A stretch of DNA of 64,000 nucleotides, taken from contig NZ_CP119392.1 in the NCBI RefSeq assembly GCF_029224025.1, positions 3,867,001-3,931,000 on the forward strand. The letters are read 5' to 3'. The stretch's first letter is position 1, and every line of letters starts with the position of its first letter. Shown in pieces: positions 17,653-26,851 of this stretch. The position numbers and the translations under genes were made by a program. This DNA comes from Rhodanobacter sp. AS-Z3 (GTDB lineage Bacteria > Pseudomonadota > Gammaproteobacteria > Xanthomonadales > Rhodanobacteraceae). Under the pieces are notes generated by a model. That model searched no databases and was not told the DNA's origin. It worked only from the letters and a program-made list of their open reading frames with translations.

Positions 17653-20187
17653 ATGCACGAAAACAGATCCAAACTCAGTACCCGATTGCAGCGGACGCGC
17701 TTTGTCCGGGTGCCGCTCGCGGCGGCGATCTGCCTTGCCATGGCCGCGCCGGTGCTCTCCCAGACCAGCGGGCCACCAGCGAACCCGGCCGCCACGCAAA
17801 CCGCCAAGAAGAAAACCGTAACCCTGACCGAGGTGACGGTGACCGCGCAGAAGCGCACCGAAAACCTGCAGAAGGTACCCATCAGCATCGACGTGCTGGC
17901 GGCAGACCAGCTCGAAGCTCTGCATGTCCAGAGTTTCGACGATTACGTGAAGTACCTGCCCAGCGTCACCTTCCAGCAGGGTGGCGGCGGCATCGCCACC
18001 GGACCGGGCTTCGCCAGTATTTACATGCGTGGTGTGGCCAGCGGCGGCAACACCAATCACTCGGGCTCGCAACCCAGTGTGGGCGTGTACCTTGATGATC
18101 AGCCGGTGACCACGATCCAGGGGCCGCTCGACATCCACATGTACGACATTGCCCGCATCGAAGTGCTGGCTGGCCCGCAGGGCACGTTGTATGGCGCCAG
18201 TGCCGAGGCCGGTGCCTTGCGCCTCATCACCAACAAACCTGATCCAAGCGGTTACGCGGCAAGCTACAGCGCGGGCGTGGACTCGGTTGCCAACGGTGGC
18301 ATCGGTTATACCGCCGAAGGCATGCTCAATCTGCCGATCAACCCGAGCGCAGCGATCCGTCTGGTCGGCTGGCACGAACACGATGCCGGCTATATCGACA
18401 ACAAGGCTGGCTCGCGAACGTTTCCATCTTCGGGTATCACGATCAGCAATGCGCCCGGCTGTGTACCCAGCGGTGGCAACTCCCCGAGTGCGGCCTTCCA
18501 GTGCATCGGACACGCCAAGAACGACTACAACGATGTGAATACCAACGGCGCGCGCGCTGCGCTGAAAGTCGACCTCAACGAGAACTGGTCGATTACCCCG
18601 ATGCTGATGGGGCAGCAGACGATCTCGCATGGCAATTTCGCCAGCGACCCGGCGATTGGTGACCTGGCGCTTACCCACTTCTACCCCGAACGCGTCAATG
18701 ACCGCTGGTGGCAAGGCGCGCTGACCGTACAGGGCAAGATCGGCAACTTCGATCTGACCTATGCCTACGCGCATCTCAAGCGCAACCAGGAAGAGCAGAC
18801 CGACTACAGCGATTACGGATTCTGGTACGACACCATGTACGGCTCCGGCGCGTCGTTCTATGACAACAACGGTGCGCTGGTCAATCCCTCGCAGCACATC
18901 ACCGACCGGGATCGCTACACCAACAGCAGTCACGAACTGCGCCTGGTCTCGCCGGCAGACGAACGCCTGCGACTGGTCGCTGGCGTGTTCTGGCAGAAGC
19001 AGAAACACGACATCTTGCAGGACTACCAGGTGGACGGCTTGGCCAACGCGCTCTCGGTCACTGGCTGGAAGGATACGATCTGGCTGACCCGACAGATGCG
19101 CTACGACCGCGACCAGGCACTATTCGGCGAGCTGTCGTGGGACTTCATTCCCGACGTGCTCACCGCCACGGTCGGCGAACGCTACTACCGCACCAGTAAC
19201 CAACTGTATGGCTACTTCGGCTACGCCGCAGGCTTTTCGTCCAGCCAGGGCGAGGCTGCCTGCACGTCGCCCGAGCCGTTCCTGGGTGCGCCGTGTTCCG
19301 ACTTCAACAAGAAGGTGAAGGAGAGTGGAAACCTCACCAAGTTCAACCTGACGTGGAATATCACGCCGTCAGCGATGGTCTATCTCACGCGATCCGAGGG
19401 CTTTCGTCCAGGCGGCGTCAACCGGCGCGGCACGCTATTGCCGTACCAAGCCGATTTCCTGATCAATGAAGAGCTGGGCTGGAAGACTTCCTGGCTGAAC
19501 AATCGGGTGTCGTTCAACGGTGCGGTATTCCGTGAGACATGGAACGACTTCCAGTTCCCGATCCTTGGTGCCAACGGTCTGACCGAAATCAAGAACGCGA
19601 ACTCGGCCAGCATCAAAGGGCTGGAGTCGCAACTGAACTGGCAGGCCACCTACAACCTGCAATTGACGGCAGGCGTCGCGCTGTATCACGCCGTGCTGAG
19701 TGCAAATTACTGCGGCTTCACGGATGCAAACGGCCGCCCGATCACCGACTGCCCGGTCAGCCCCGGCAACCCCGGTGGGCCACTGGCGCCGAAGGGTACG
19801 CAGCTACCGATCACGCCCAGGTTCAAAGGCAACCTCATCGCGCATTACAGCTTCAACCTGGGTAGCTACGATGCGTTCGTGCAGGCAGCGCTGGTGCATG
19901 TCGGCAGCCGTACTACCGACCTGCGGTTGAGCGAGCGGGCACTGCTCGGCAACTTGCCAGCCTACAACTCGCTGGACCTGTCTGCGGGCATGCAAAGAGG
20001 CAATATGTCGATCGACGTTTTCGTCAACAATGCGTTCGACAAGCGTGCGGCGCAGTACAAATACACTGAGTGCGGCGTCGATGTTTGTGGCGCCCACGGT
20101 GTCGTAACGCAGTATCCGAACGGTCAGGTCTACACCGGCTTCAGTCAGCCGCGCACGATCGGTATCCGCCTCAAGCAAGAGTTCTAG
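17653..20187 (+). CDS. TonB-dependent outer-membrane receptor
   Basis: The 844-residue protein starts at ATG 17653 behind AGGGGAG. It has a signal peptide with a basic start and the core LAAAICLAMAAPVLS, a TonB-box-like LTEVTVTAQKR just after it, a plug domain (QKVPISIDVL to LAGPQGTLYGA) and a 22-strand type barrel ending in an aromatic residue (LKQEF). The EVTVTAQKR and LYGASAEAG motifs are shared with the large xanthomonad/sphingomonad receptor group. The ligand cannot be read from sequence; the upstream sulfotransferase hints at a sulfated or sulfate-accepting compound. Confidence 0.93.
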   Translation: MHENRSKLSTRLQRTRFVRVPLAAAICLAMAAPVLSQTSGPPANPAATQTAKKKTVTLTEVTVTAQKRTENLQKVPISIDVLAADQLEALHVQSFDDYVKYLPSVTFQQGGGGIATGPGFASIYMRGVASGGNTNHSGSQPSVGVYLDDQPVTTIQGPLDIHMYDIARIEVLAGPQGTLYGASAEAGALRLITNKPDPSGYAASYSAGVDSVANGGIGYTAEGMLNLPINPSAAIRLVGWHEHDAGYIDNKAGSRTFPSSGITISNAPGCVPSGGNSPSAAFQCIGHAKNDYNDVNTNGARAALKVDLNENWSITPMLMGQQTISHGNFASDPAIGDLALTHFYPERVNDRWWQGALTVQGKIGNFDLTYAYAHLKRNQEEQTDYSDYGFWYDTMYGSGASFYDNNGALVNPSQHITDRDRYTNSSHELRLVSPADERLRLVAGVFWQKQKHDILQDYQVDGLANALSVTGWKDTIWLTRQMRYDRDQALFGELSWDFIPDVLTATVGERYYRTSNQLYGYFGYAAGFSSSQGEAACTSPEPFLGAPCSDFNKKVKESGNLTKFNLTWNITPSAMVYLTRSEGFRPGGVNRRGTLLPYQADFLINEELGWKTSWLNNRVSFNGAVFRETWNDFQFPILGANGLTEIKNANSASIKGLESQLNWQATYNLQLTAGVALYHAVLSANYCGFTDANGRPITDCPVSPGNPGGPLAPKGTQLPITPRFKGNLIAHYSFNLGSYDAFVQAALVHVGSRTTDLRLSERALLGNLPAYNSLDLSAGMQRGNMSIDVFVNNAFDKRAAQYKYTECGVDVCGAHGVVTQYPNGQVYTGFSQPRTIGIRLKQEF

Positions 20188-20201
20188 CCGCCGCCACAAA
20201 C

Positions 20202-20232
20202 AAAAGGCCCCGGTGCAAACCGGGGCCTTTTC
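20202..20232. terminator. Bidirectional intrinsic terminator
   Basis: A perfect 12-bp stem AAAAGGCCCCGG / CCGGGGCCTTTT encloses a 6-base loop. T-rich flanks exist in both directions, so it can end both the TonB receptor gene and glmS, which converge here. Confidence 0.88.
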
Positions 20233-20276
20233 GTTGGAGTGCTTGCGCTGAACCGCAAGGTTACCGCCGTTGAAAA

Positions 20277-22106
20277 CTATTCCACCGTCACTGACTTGGC
20301 CAGATTGCGTGGCTGGTCGACGTCGGTGCCGCGCAGCACGGCCACGTGGTAGGCGAGCAGTTGCAGCGGCACGGTGAATACCGCAGGAGCGATGAAGCTG
20401 CCGCCTGAATCCACTCGCAACATCGCGCCGTGACCGGCCATGTCATCCATGCCAGCAGCACCATCGGCGAACACGATCAGGCGACCGCCGCGGGCGCGCA
20501 CTTCCTGCAGGTTGGATTTCAGCTTGTCCAGCAACGGGCCGTTCGGCGCTACCGCCACGATCGGCATGTTCTCGTCGACCAGGGCCAGCGGGCCGTGCTT
20601 GAGTTCGCCGGCCGGATAGGCTTCGGCGTGGATATACGAAATTTCCTTGAGCTTGAGCGCGCCTTCCAGTGCCACCGGGTACTGCGCACCACGACCGAGG
20701 AACAACGCATGCTGGCGATGGATGAACTCGGCCGCGAGCTCAATGATCGCCGGCTCCAGCTTCAGAGCGTTCTCGATCGCGCGCGGCAGGTGCTGCAACT
20801 CGGCGCACAAGGCGGCGTAGCGTTCTTCGGCAAGGCCGTTGCGACGAGACAGCTCCAGGGTCAGCAGCGCCAACCCGGCCAGCTGGGTGGTGAATGCCTT
20901 GGTCGAGGCCACGCCGATTTCGGGGCCAGCATGGGTCATCAGCTTCAGGTCGGACTCGCGCACCAGCGAGGACTCAGGCGAGTTGCAGATGACCAGGCTG
21001 CCGAGATAACCACGACGACGCGACTCGCGTAGCGCAGCGAGCGTGTCCGCGGTTTCGCCCGATTGCGAGATCGCGACGAACAAGGTGTTCGGTGGCACCA
21101 CCGCGTCGCGGTAACGGAATTCGCTGGCAACCTCCACACTGACCGGCAGGTGCGCGTATTCCTCGATCCAGTACTTGGCCACCAGCCCGGCGTGATAGCT
21201 GGTACCGCAGGCGATGATGTGCACGCCATGAGTGGCTTGCAGCAGCGCATCGCTGTCAATGCCGAAGATATTCGGCAGCACGCCATGTGGGCCGATGCGC
21301 GCTTCCAGCGTGTCCGCCACGGCGCGCGGCTGCTCGAAAATTTCCTTCTGCATGTAATGGCGGTATTCACCGCGCTCGACCGCATCCTTTGACAGCTCGC
21401 TTTCATGAACCTCGCGCTCCACCGGCGTGCCATCCAGGCCGAACACCTGCACGCTGTCGCGAGTGATCTCAACCACGTCGTCTTCGTCGAGGTACAGCAT
21501 TTTGTTGGTGACCTGGATCAGCGCCTGCGCGTCCGAACCGAGGAAGTTCTCGCCAATGCCGAGGCCGACCAGCAATGGCGCACCGCGTCGGGCACCCACC
21601 ACGCGATCAGGTTCGTCGCAGCTGATCACGGCAATGGCATAGGCGCCTTCCAGCTCGCGCACAGTAGCCAGCACGGCTTCGCGCAGGGTCACGCCCGGCA
21701 CGTAACGACGGTCGATCAACGCGGCCATGACTTCGGTGTCGGTTTCCGAAGTGAATGTGTGGCCAGCAGCCTGCAGCTCGGCGCGCAGGCCGACGTAGTT
21801 TTCGATGATGCCGTTGTGCACGAGGGTTATCCGCCCCGCCACATGCGGGTGGGCATTCGCTTCGCTGGGCACGCCATGCGTGGCCCAGCGCGTATGCGCG
21901 ATGCCGGTGCCACCGAGCAGCGGATCGGCCAGGTACAGCGCCTCCATCTCACGCACTTTGCCCTTGGCGCGCACACGACGGAACGCGCCATGGTTGAGTA
22001 CGGCCAAGCCGGACGAGTCATACCCGCGATATTCGAGCGCCTTGAGGCCGGCAATCAGCAGCGGCGCGACATCACGTTGGGCAACGGCAGCAACAATTCC
22101 ACACAT
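20277..22106 (-). CDS. glmS: Glutamine-fructose-6-phosphate aminotransferase (isomerizing)
   Basis: GlmS makes glucosamine-6-phosphate for peptidoglycan and LPS. The 609-residue protein begins MCGIV, so the catalytic Cys becomes residue 1 after Met removal; this fixes the start at 22106, although a TTG two codons upstream is in frame. An N-terminal Ntn glutaminase domain (ALEYRGYDSSG) is followed by two SIS domains (HIIACGTSYHAG, AISQSGETADTLAAL) and a C-terminal tail ending AKSVTVE. I see no glmS ribozyme upstream, as expected outside Firmicutes. Confidence 0.97.
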   Translation of the reverse strand: MCGIVAAVAQRDVAPLLIAGLKALEYRGYDSSGLAVLNHGAFRRVRAKGKVREMEALYLADPLLGGTGIAHTRWATHGVPSEANAHPHVAGRITLVHNGIIENYVGLRAELQAAGHTFTSETDTEVMAALIDRRYVPGVTLREAVLATVRELEGAYAIAVISCDEPDRVVGARRGAPLLVGLGIGENFLGSDAQALIQVTNKMLYLDEDDVVEITRDSVQVFGLDGTPVEREVHESELSKDAVERGEYRHYMQKEIFEQPRAVADTLEARIGPHGVLPNIFGIDSDALLQATHGVHIIACGTSYHAGLVAKYWIEEYAHLPVSVEVASEFRYRDAVVPPNTLFVAISQSGETADTLAALRESRRRGYLGSLVICNSPESSLVRESDLKLMTHAGPEIGVASTKAFTTQLAGLALLTLELSRRNGLAEERYAALCAELQHLPRAIENALKLEPAIIELAAEFIHRQHALFLGRGAQYPVALEGALKLKEISYIHAEAYPAGELKHGPLALVDENMPIVAVAPNGPLLDKLKSNLQEVRARGGRLIVFADGAAGMDDMAGHGAMLRVDSGGSFIAPAVFTVPLQLLAYHVAVLRGTDVDQPRNLAKSVTVE

Positions 22107-22219
22107 GGCCAAACATTCCCTGGGTTGGATACGACGTACATTCGACGCCGTGGCAGACAGTTAGTTTCAGTTACCTGCATTGCCGCAGGCTTTCGCATTG
22201 CCGGCGGCAACACGCGGGT

Positions 22220-23590
22220 TCAATTCACCTTGCGACGCAACCAGTTCAACAGGTCGATGCGGGTAATCAGGCCGAGGAAGTCCTCACCGTCAACCACGAT
22301 CGCCACATGGCCGCGCTCGAACACCGGCAGCAACGACTCCACCGAGGAACGCACCTCCAGCATGTGCAGGTCGGTGATCATGGCCGTAGACACCGGATCG
22401 CGGAACCGGGTTTCATCGGCATGCACGTGCATCAGCACATCGGATTCGTCAACGATGCCCACCAGCTTGCGGCCGTCCATCACCGGCAGCTGCGATACGT
22501 CGTACAGCTTCATCCGGTTGTAGGCAGTGATCAGCAACTCGTTGGGACCGACCACCACGGTGTCGCGCTGGGCAAACGGGCGCAGCAGCAGATCGCGCAG
22601 ATCGCCATGCTTTTCACGCTCGATGAAGCCGTTGTCGAGCATCCAGTAATCGTTGTACAGCTTCGACAGGTACTTGTTGCCGGTGTCGCAGACAAAGCTC
22701 ACCACACGCTTCGGCACGGTCTGCTCGCGGCAATAGCGCAGCGCGGCGGCCACCAGCGTGCCGGTCGACGAACCGCCCAGCAGACCTTCTCTGGACAGCA
22801 GCTCGCGCGCAGTGAGGAAGCTTTCCTTGTCCGGGATGGCATAGGCCTTCTTCACCCGGGTGAAGTCGCTGATCAAGGGCAGGAAATCCTCGCCGATACC
22901 TTCGACCATCCAGCTGGCGGATTTCGTCGAGAGCGTGCCTTCGTTGATGTACTGGGTGAGGATCGAGCCCACCGGGTCGGCCAGCACCAGCTCGGTCTGC
23001 GGCGAATGCTCGGCGAAATATTTCGACAGGCCGCTGAGCGTGCCGGAAGACCCGCAGCCAACCACCACGGCGTCGACCTTGCCATCCATCTGTTCGAGAA
23101 TTTCCGGTCCGGTGCTGGCGACGTGCGCGGCCGGATTGTCGGGGTTGCCGAACTGGTTGATGAAATAGGCGCCCGGCGTTTCACGGGCAATCCGTTCGGC
23201 CATGTCCTGGTAATACTCGGGATGTCCCTTGGCCACATCGGAACGGGTCAGCACTACTTCGGCGCCCATCGCCTTGAGGTTGAAGATCTTCTCGCGACTC
23301 ATCTTGTCAGGCACAACCAGAATCAGCCGGTAGCCCTTCTGCTGTGCGACCAGCGCCAGGCCCAGGCCAGTGTTGCCGGCGGTGCCTTCGACCAGGATGT
23401 CGCCCGGACGAATACGGCCGTCCTTTTCGGCGCCTTCAATCATCGACAGGCCGATACGGTCCTTGATCGAGCCACCCGGGTTCGCGCTTTCGAGCTTGAG
23501 AAACAGTTCGCACACGCCGGTGTCCATCCGCTGGGTGCGGACCATCGGGGTGTGGCCGATCAATTCAAGAACGCTCTGGTGAACCGTCAT
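22220..23590 (-). CDS. Cystathionine beta-synthase with C-terminal CBS domains
   Basis: The 456-residue protein has a fold II PLP domain: the PLP lysine K43 in NPGGSIKDRIG, EGTAGNTG for the substrate loop, and GCGSSGTLSG for the phosphate loop. Two CBS motifs follow (about 335-456; LYDVSQLPVMDG and VAIVVDGEDFLGLIT). It joins serine and homocysteine to give cystathionine, or acts as a cysteine synthase-type enzyme. With the PLP enzyme at 4384-5553 it could form a reverse transsulfuration route. The start is the ATG at 23590; the frame extends further upstream without a family match. Confidence 0.92.
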   Translation of the reverse strand: MTVHQSVLELIGHTPMVRTQRMDTGVCELFLKLESANPGGSIKDRIGLSMIEGAEKDGRIRPGDILVEGTAGNTGLGLALVAQQKGYRLILVVPDKMSREKIFNLKAMGAEVVLTRSDVAKGHPEYYQDMAERIARETPGAYFINQFGNPDNPAAHVASTGPEILEQMDGKVDAVVVGCGSSGTLSGLSKYFAEHSPQTELVLADPVGSILTQYINEGTLSTKSASWMVEGIGEDFLPLISDFTRVKKAYAIPDKESFLTARELLSREGLLGGSSTGTLVAAALRYCREQTVPKRVVSFVCDTGNKYLSKLYNDYWMLDNGFIEREKHGDLRDLLLRPFAQRDTVVVGPNELLITAYNRMKLYDVSQLPVMDGRKLVGIVDESDVLMHVHADETRFRDPVSTAMITDLHMLEVRSSVESLLPVFERGHVAIVVDGEDFLGLITRIDLLNWLRRKVN

Positions 23591-23690
23591 GGAAACTCCG
23601 TCATGGGCGGCGACTTCGGCGCAGCGCCGTTGTCGCGAATTTCCCATGATAACCGAGGCGGCTGAGCCGACGGTTGGTCGTCAGGAACCA

Positions 23691-23720
23691 GCATCGCCCA
23701 TGACTGCTCGCGGGCGATGC
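23691..23720. repeat. Hairpin with REP-like arms
   Basis: GCATCGCCC (23691-23699) and GGGCGATGC (23712-23720) form a 9-bp stem around CTCGC-rich sequence. The string CTCGCGGGCGATGC resembles the element at 41818-41845. It lies downstream of the YdcH-like gene (minus strand) and upstream of the cystathionine beta-synthase gene. Confidence 0.6.
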
Positions 23721-23730
23721 CTTGGGCGCC

Positions 23731-23792
23731 GCAAACGCGGCGGCCCCGGCAACCTTCCCGCTAGTGAGGAAGAGTCCGGGGCCGCGTTCGCG
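23731..23792. terminator. GC-rich stem-loop downstream of the YdcH-like gene
   Basis: GGCCCCGG (23742-23749) pairs with CCGGGGCC (23775-23782), and the outer GCAAACGCGG pairs with CGCGTTCGC. An inner CTTCC/GGAAG pair extends the fold. There is no clear T-run, so a terminator role is only likely. Confidence 0.5.
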
Positions 23793-23803
23793 AACTACTC
23801 AGG

Positions 23804-24031
23804 TCAGTGGACGAGATGCGCCCGGTCTGCCCACATGCGCTCGAGTTGTGCCTTGGCCAGCAATTTCTGTTTCTTCATGCTGGCCAAAGTCACATCGTCG
23901 ATGGGCAGCACGCCAATATCGGCGTCGTGCACCTTGCTGTCGAGTTGCTTGTGCTGCTGATAAAGCCGCCGGAATTCGGCGTCAGCCTTCATCAATGCCT
24001 CGACATCATCACGCTGCTGGTTTTCAAACAT
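23804..24031 (-). CDS. YdcH/DUF465-family small protein
   Basis: The product is 75 residues, almost all helical and charged (MKADAEFRRLYQQHKQLDSKV, cut here to its key part; then MKKQKLLAKAQLERM). The two short antiparallel helices, the HKQLD element and the Lys-rich loop fit the YdcH (DUF465) family, whose role is unknown. A strong GGAGG precedes the ATG at 24031. It is monocistronic between two stem-loops. Confidence 0.85.
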   Translation of the reverse strand: MFENQQRDDVEALMKADAEFRRLYQQHKQLDSKVHDADIGVLPIDDVTLASMKKQKLLAKAQLERMWADRAHLVH

Positions 24032-24370
24032 GATCCGACCTCCTCGCGAGTTGACATGCGGATAAGCAGGCTGCCTCCGCAGACGGCGAACCAGAGACGC
24101 GCACCCACGATCCGCGCCGGAAAACCGGAAGCGGATGAACCTGGAAAACGTGGGGTACGCGCATGATTCGGGTCAGTGACCCACGAGGCCTGGGTGCCTC
24201 GTGGGACTTTGACCCTACTCCGCCGGCGAGGGGGCTGCAAGCCCTGCGGCGGCACTTTCACGAACTGCGAAAAGTTCCGTAATAAGCTGTCAAAACAGTC
24301 TTTTACACTTATTCAACGATTGGCTTCTGGTCAAACCCCAAAGCCGCGCTAGCGCGCCGCGAAGACGCCA
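24032..24370. other. 339-bp intergenic region
   Basis: This stretch lies between two minus-strand genes. It holds a strong hairpin, CCCACGAGGC (24180-24189) with GCCTCGTGGG (24196-24205), and on the minus strand a TTGACA (24293-24288) that could be the -35 box of the YdcH-like gene. No good -10 box or coding region is evident. Confidence 0.5.
24180..24205. terminator. Perfect 10-bp stem-loop
   Basis: CCCACGAGGC and GCCTCGTGGG are perfect reverse complements around the loop CTGGGT. It lies 166 bp downstream of the DUF4398-type gene pair (minus strand). No U-tract follows, so it may instead be an operator or a repeat unit. Confidence 0.5.
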
Positions 24371-25012
24371 TCAGCGATGTTGTTTCGACGCTTGGGGCGG
24401 GGCCTTGGCTGGTTCGTCGGCACTTTCCATCTGTTTGCGCATGGCCTTCGCCGCCTGTGCTGCCAACTCCGCCTGACGCTTGGCAGCACGCGCCACCTTG
24501 CTCTGTGCCGCCGCCAGTTTCTTCGCCTGCTCCGCCTCGGCGCGCGCCTGATCAGCAGCCTGCGAATACTCCTGCCCCTGGGCCTGCAAACGCGCCGTTT
24601 CCTCCTGGGCCAACTGGTACTGCAGACGCTGGCGCTCCAGCTCGCGGCGGGCCATTTCGGCATCGCGACGACTATTGTCGAGCAGAATCTGGTCGTGCTC
24701 GCGATCAAGCTGGGCCAACTTGACCTGAGCGTCCTGCAACTGTGCGGCGGTCTTGGCCAGATCGACCCGGCGCTCGGCCAGGTACAAAGCATGCGGCCGT
24801 TCACGCGAACTGGCCTGGGCCAGCCGGTTGATTGCATCGCGGGCGCGGGCTTGCTCGGCCTGGGCATAAACGCCAAGGCTGGGATCAGTGGCCAGCTGGT
24901 TGAGGCTGCCGTTCAGGCGCGTGATGTCGATGTCATCCTGCTTGGCGTGCGCCGAACCCAAGGTGGCCAGCGCCAGCACCATGGCGGCAAGAATGTTGAT
25001 GGAACGCTTCAT
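24371..25012 (-). CDS. Periplasmic coiled-coil protein, DUF4398-like
   Basis: This 213-residue protein has a signal peptide (MKRSINILAAMVLALATLGSAHA) and then a long Ala/Gln/Glu/Arg-rich helix. The N-terminal part after cleavage (LNGSLNQLATDP to AIN-RLAQA) resembles the DUF4398 helical hairpin; the rest is a coiled coil ending in a basic tail. It overlaps the stop of the upstream lipoprotein by 4 bp (ATGA), so the two are made together. In other xanthomonads such pairs often precede an OmpA-type protein; none follows here. Its function is unknown. Confidence 0.75.
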   Translation of the reverse strand: MKRSINILAAMVLALATLGSAHAKQDDIDITRLNGSLNQLATDPSLGVYAQAEQARARDAINRLAQASSRERPHALYLAERRVDLAKTAAQLQDAQVKLAQLDREHDQILLDNSRRDAEMARRELERQRLQYQLAQEETARLQAQGQEYSQAADQARAEAEQAKKLAAAQSKVARAAKRQAELAAQAAKAMRKQMESADEPAKAPPQASKQHR

Positions 25013-25584
25013 GGCTGACTTCCCTGGGAGTTTGTCGCGGGTGGCTGCGCCTGCTCGGGAATGGTCTGGAAGCCGCCAGCCGCCGGCGTGGACAACGCCG
25101 AGCTTGCCGGTGCCGGCATCTCGCCGGTCGGCTGCTCGTTGCTGACCGGCGGTGCCGCTGCCGGCGCCGCTGCTGGTGCGTTCTGTGGAGCGGACTCAGC
25201 AGCCTCGCCCTGAGCGCGCAGCTGGCTGTTTTCCTGCAACTTGCTCTGGATCTTGGCGCGCGCCGCACCCAGCCGAGCCTTGGCTTGGGCCAGCTCCGCA
25301 TCGGCACGGGACTCTTCGGCCAGGTCCGCTGCATTGGCATATTTGCGCTCGGCCATCGCTGACTGCGCTTGCTGGAACCGGTCCTGGGCGAAGCCCAGAT
25401 CCACCGGTGCATAATCGGCCGCGCCGGCATCGCGGGCCATCTGCAACTGGGTCTGGGCCATGTTCATGGAGTCATTCGGCGGCGGCACCGAGGCGCAGCC
25501 GGCCAGTATCAGGGCCAGAAACAGCGCAACCAGGGCGGCGCGGCGAGACCGGAGAAGTCCGGCCGATGGGGAAAAGATGTACAT
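25009..25584 (-). CDS. DUF4398-domain lipoprotein
   Basis: The 191-residue product starts at the ATG at 25584 behind AGAGGAA. A lipobox LILAGC (Cys about 29) marks it as a lipoprotein. The DUF4398 core follows (AQTQLQMARDAGAADYAPVDL, here only its key part; then AQSAMAERKYANA and ARADAELAQAKARL), and the last 70 residues are Pro/Ala-rich and probably disordered. It is divergent from pilU, with 84 bp between the starts. It may be an envelope scaffold; no activity can be assigned. Confidence 0.8.
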   Translation of the reverse strand: MYIFSPSAGLLRSRRAALVALFLALILAGCASVPPPNDSMNMAQTQLQMARDAGAADYAPVDLGFAQDRFQQAQSAMAERKYANAADLAEESRADAELAQAKARLGAARAKIQSKLQENSQLRAQGEAAESAPQNAPAAAPAAAPPVSNEQPTGEMPAPASSALSTPAAGGFQTIPEQAQPPATNSQGSQP

Positions 25585-25668
25585 CACATTCCTCTTGGTG
25601 TGTCGCAGCGTATTGTGGGCGGGCATAATCAAGCATTGCAACGCGCATTTCGCAAACAGGGGTCATTC

Positions 25669-26781
25669 GTGGATATCGGTTACTTCCTCAAGCTTATGGT
25701 AGACAAGGGCGCGTCGGACATGTTCCTGTCCACCGGCGCTCCGGTAAATATCAAGGTGGAGGGCAAACTGTATCCCCTGGGCAATACCGGCCTTCCCACC
25801 GGCATGGTCAAGAAGATCGCCTATTCGCTGATGGACGAGGGCCAGGTGCCCCAGTTCGAGCGCAATCTGGAACTGAACATGGCGCTGGCGGTGAAGGAAG
25901 CCGGCCGTTTCCGCATCAACGTGTTCAAGCAGCGCGGCGAAGTGGGCATGGTGATTCGCGCGATCAAGAGCGAAATCCCCAGCATCGAGCAATTGCAGCT
26001 GCCGAAGATTTTCCGTGACCTGATCATGGAGCCACGCGGGCTGATTCTGGTGGTTGGCGCCACCGGCTCGGGCAAGTCGACCACATTGGCAGCGATGCTC
26101 GACCATCGCAACACCAATTCTTCCGGTCACATCCTCACCATCGAGGACCCGATCGAATACCTGCACCGGCACAAGAAGTCGATCGTGAACCAGCGCGAGG
26201 TGGGCCTGGATACGCACACCTATCACGAGGCGCTGAAGAACGCGATGCGTGAGGCGCCGGACGTCATCATGATCGGCGAGATCCGTGACACCGACACGAT
26301 GGAAGCGGCGATCGCGTTCTCCGAAACCGGTCATTTGTGCCTGGCCACGCTGCATTCGAACAACGCCGACCAGACGCTGGAACGCATCCTCAATTTCTTC
26401 CCCGAATCGGCACACAAGAACGTGCTGATGAATCTGGCGCTGAACCTTCGCGCGGTAATCAGCCAGCGCCTGGTGATCGGCAAGGACGGCCGCCGCATTC
26501 CCGCTGCCGAAGTGCTGCTGAACACGCCACTGATCCGCGACATGATCCGTCGTGGCCAGACTCACGAGATCAAGGAAGCGATGGATCGCAGCCTGCAGGA
26601 AGGCATGCAGACGTTCGACCAGTCGTTGTACCGGCTGTACAAGGACGGACGCGTGGACTTGGAGGAAGCGCTCAACAAGTCCGATTCGCGCGACGGTCTG
26701 GCACTCAAAATCCGCCTCGCCGAAGGCGGCTCCAACGACGAGGAACTGGCCGGCAACGATCCTTACGGCATGGGCTTCTGA
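25669..26781 (+). CDS. pilU: Type IV pilus retraction ATPase PilU
   Basis: The 370-residue protein has the PilT/PilU ATPase core: Walker A GATGSGKSTT (about 129-138), an Asp box EDPIEYLH, Walker B DVIMIGEIRD, and a His box TGHLCLATLHSNN. The N-terminus (DIGYFLKLMVDKGASDMFL) and the acidic C-terminal tail fit PilU rather than PilT. I chose GTG 25669 because the family start is DIGYF; the frame extends 300 bases further up with non-family sequence. pilT, usually its neighbour, is not in the window. Confidence 0.93.
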   Translation: MDIGYFLKLMVDKGASDMFLSTGAPVNIKVEGKLYPLGNTGLPTGMVKKIAYSLMDEGQVPQFERNLELNMALAVKEAGRFRINVFKQRGEVGMVIRAIKSEIPSIEQLQLPKIFRDLIMEPRGLILVVGATGSGKSTTLAAMLDHRNTNSSGHILTIEDPIEYLHRHKKSIVNQREVGLDTHTYHEALKNAMREAPDVIMIGEIRDTDTMEAAIAFSETGHLCLATLHSNNADQTLERILNFFPESAHKNVLMNLALNLRAVISQRLVIGKDGRRIPAAEVLLNTPLIRDMIRRGQTHEIKEAMDRSLQEGMQTFDQSLYRLYKDGRVDLEEALNKSDSRDGLALKIRLAEGGSNDEELAGNDPYGMGF

Positions 26782-26792
26782 AAAAAGAGCGC

Positions 26793-26841
26793 GGAGGAAT
26801 GAGAAAAGAGAGGTAGAGCAACTCTCGTTTTTCACTCCTCC
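26793..26841. repeat. Palindromic element, family D copy 1
   Basis: GGAGGAATGAGAAAAGAGAG (26793-26812) is complementary, at about 17 of 20 positions, to CTCTCGTTTTTCACTCCTCC (26822-26841). The same arms recur at 55421-55469. It fills the tail-to-tail gap between pilU and maiA and probably terminates both. Confidence 0.8.
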
Positions 26842-26851
26842 ACACTCGTTT

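Noticed and set aside
22107..22219. glmS ribozyme or leader regulator
   Set aside because: The leader is short and shows no ribozyme-like fold; such ribozymes belong to Firmicutes.
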